This document shows, piece by piece, positions 63,798-64,000 of a stretch of 64,000 bases of DNA. Position 1 is the first letter of the stretch; each line of letters opens with the position of its first letter. Both the position numbers and the translations under genes were made by a program. The stretch is from the NCBI RefSeq assembly GCF_017301335.1, contig NZ_CP071247.1, positions 2,356,001 to 2,420,000 on the forward strand, given 5' to 3'. This DNA is from Marinobacter salinisoli. Lineage in GTDB: Bacteria > Pseudomonadota > Gammaproteobacteria > Pseudomonadales > Oleiphilaceae. A model generated the notes under the pieces. That model ran no database searches and was not told where the DNA came from. It was given only the letters and a program-made list of their open reading frames with translations.

Positions 63798-64000
63798 TCA
63801 GCCCGCTGCCAGTGCCCTAAGTGCGTCTGGCAGCGGCGCAGAGGCGCGTGCTGTTCGGTCAAACCACACCACCTTTGCGTCCCCCTCCGAATATATCTCG
63901 CCCGAATTCGCATCCCGGAGACGGTAATAGGTGTCAAGACTGGTATTTCCGGCCTTGCCCACGTATGTTTCCACCAAGAGAGTCGCGGGATGGCACAGTT
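63798..64000 (-). CDS. Acyl-CoA thioesterase (hot-dog fold), C-terminal part, cut by window end
   Basis: Reading the minus strand from the window edge to TGA at 63798-63800 gives 67 residues: LCHPATLLVETYVGKAGNT then SLDTYYRLRDANSGEIYSEG, DAKVVWFDRTARASAPLPDA and LRALAAG. The order strand VETYVGKAGNTSLD, then strand DAKVVWFD is typical of 4-hydroxybenzoyl-CoA-thioesterase-like proteins (YbgC/FadM type). The catalytic helix is outside the window. It converges on the KAS III gene with an 8-base gap and probably acts on acyl-CoA in the same pathway. Confidence 0.8.
   Translation of the reverse strand, partial: LCHPATLLVETYVGKAGNTSLDTYYRLRDANSGEIYSEGDAKVVWFDRTARASAPLPDALRALAAG

Overview
The window looks like chromosomal DNA of a marine gammaproteobacterium, most likely Marinobacter or a close relative. 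The reasons are the housekeeping order ffs-dnaX-ybaB-recR-rnd-ycgL-ycgN, a fadD / hrpA / KAS III / thioesterase block resembling the Pseudomonas one, and a complete PrsK-PrsR-PrsT-exosortase locus. This is inference from gene content; no search was run. I see no tRNA, rRNA, insertion sequence or CRISPR array.

Region 1 (1-8.7 kb) is an exopolysaccharide/envelope block: a GT4 glycosyltransferase (cut by the window start) and a polysaccharide deacetylase on the minus strand; a membrane GT2 and a DegT-type PLP enzyme on the plus strand; a golvesin/TSP3/FN3 lipoprotein; an acyltransferase-3 membrane protein; and two alpha/beta hydrolases of the kind that accompany exosortase A loci. One hydrolase has Cys and the other Arg where the nucleophilic Ser should be.

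Region 2 (8.7-26.5 kb) is a hybrid NRPS-PKS cluster set inside the exosortase locus. A 6.6-kb gene encodes A-PCP-KS-AT-ACP-aminotransferase and a 6.4-kb gene encodes C-A-PCP-C-A-PCP. There is no thioesterase or reductase release domain. A phosphopantetheinyl transferase lies just upstream. Four plus-strand genes follow: a GNAT, a JmjC/cupin-8 oxygenase, a FemAB-like protein and a formyltransferase. The assembly line should make a beta-aminated acyl-dipeptide; adenylation codes suggest Pro (weak), unknown, and Gly (good).

Region 3 (26.5-37.3 kb), all minus strand, holds exosortase-EpsI, PrsT, PrsR and PrsK, then an SDR epimerase, a lysophospholipid-type acyltransferase and a hexose-6-phosphate mutarotase-like protein. 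No PEP-CTERM substrate gene is in the window.

Region 4 (37.4-43.7 kb) is housekeeping: a 2OG-Fe(II) oxygenase, 4.5S SRP RNA, dnaX, ybaB, recR, rnd, ycgL, ycgN and a small membrane protein.

Region 5 (43.7-56.4 kb) is a 12-gene plus-strand block: exported vWA protein, MoxR ATPase, CoxE-like vWA protein, then TPR proteins, a TolQ/ExbB channel, two ExbD paralogues and an AgmX/PglI-type TonB-like protein. It looks like a proton-motive-force-driven envelope machine. The first ExbD has Asn at the proton-carrying Asp; the second keeps Asp.

Region 6 (56.8-64 kb) is lipid metabolism plus an RNA helicase: fadD with a clear terminator, hrpA, a KAS III-like enzyme and the 3' end of a thioesterase gene.
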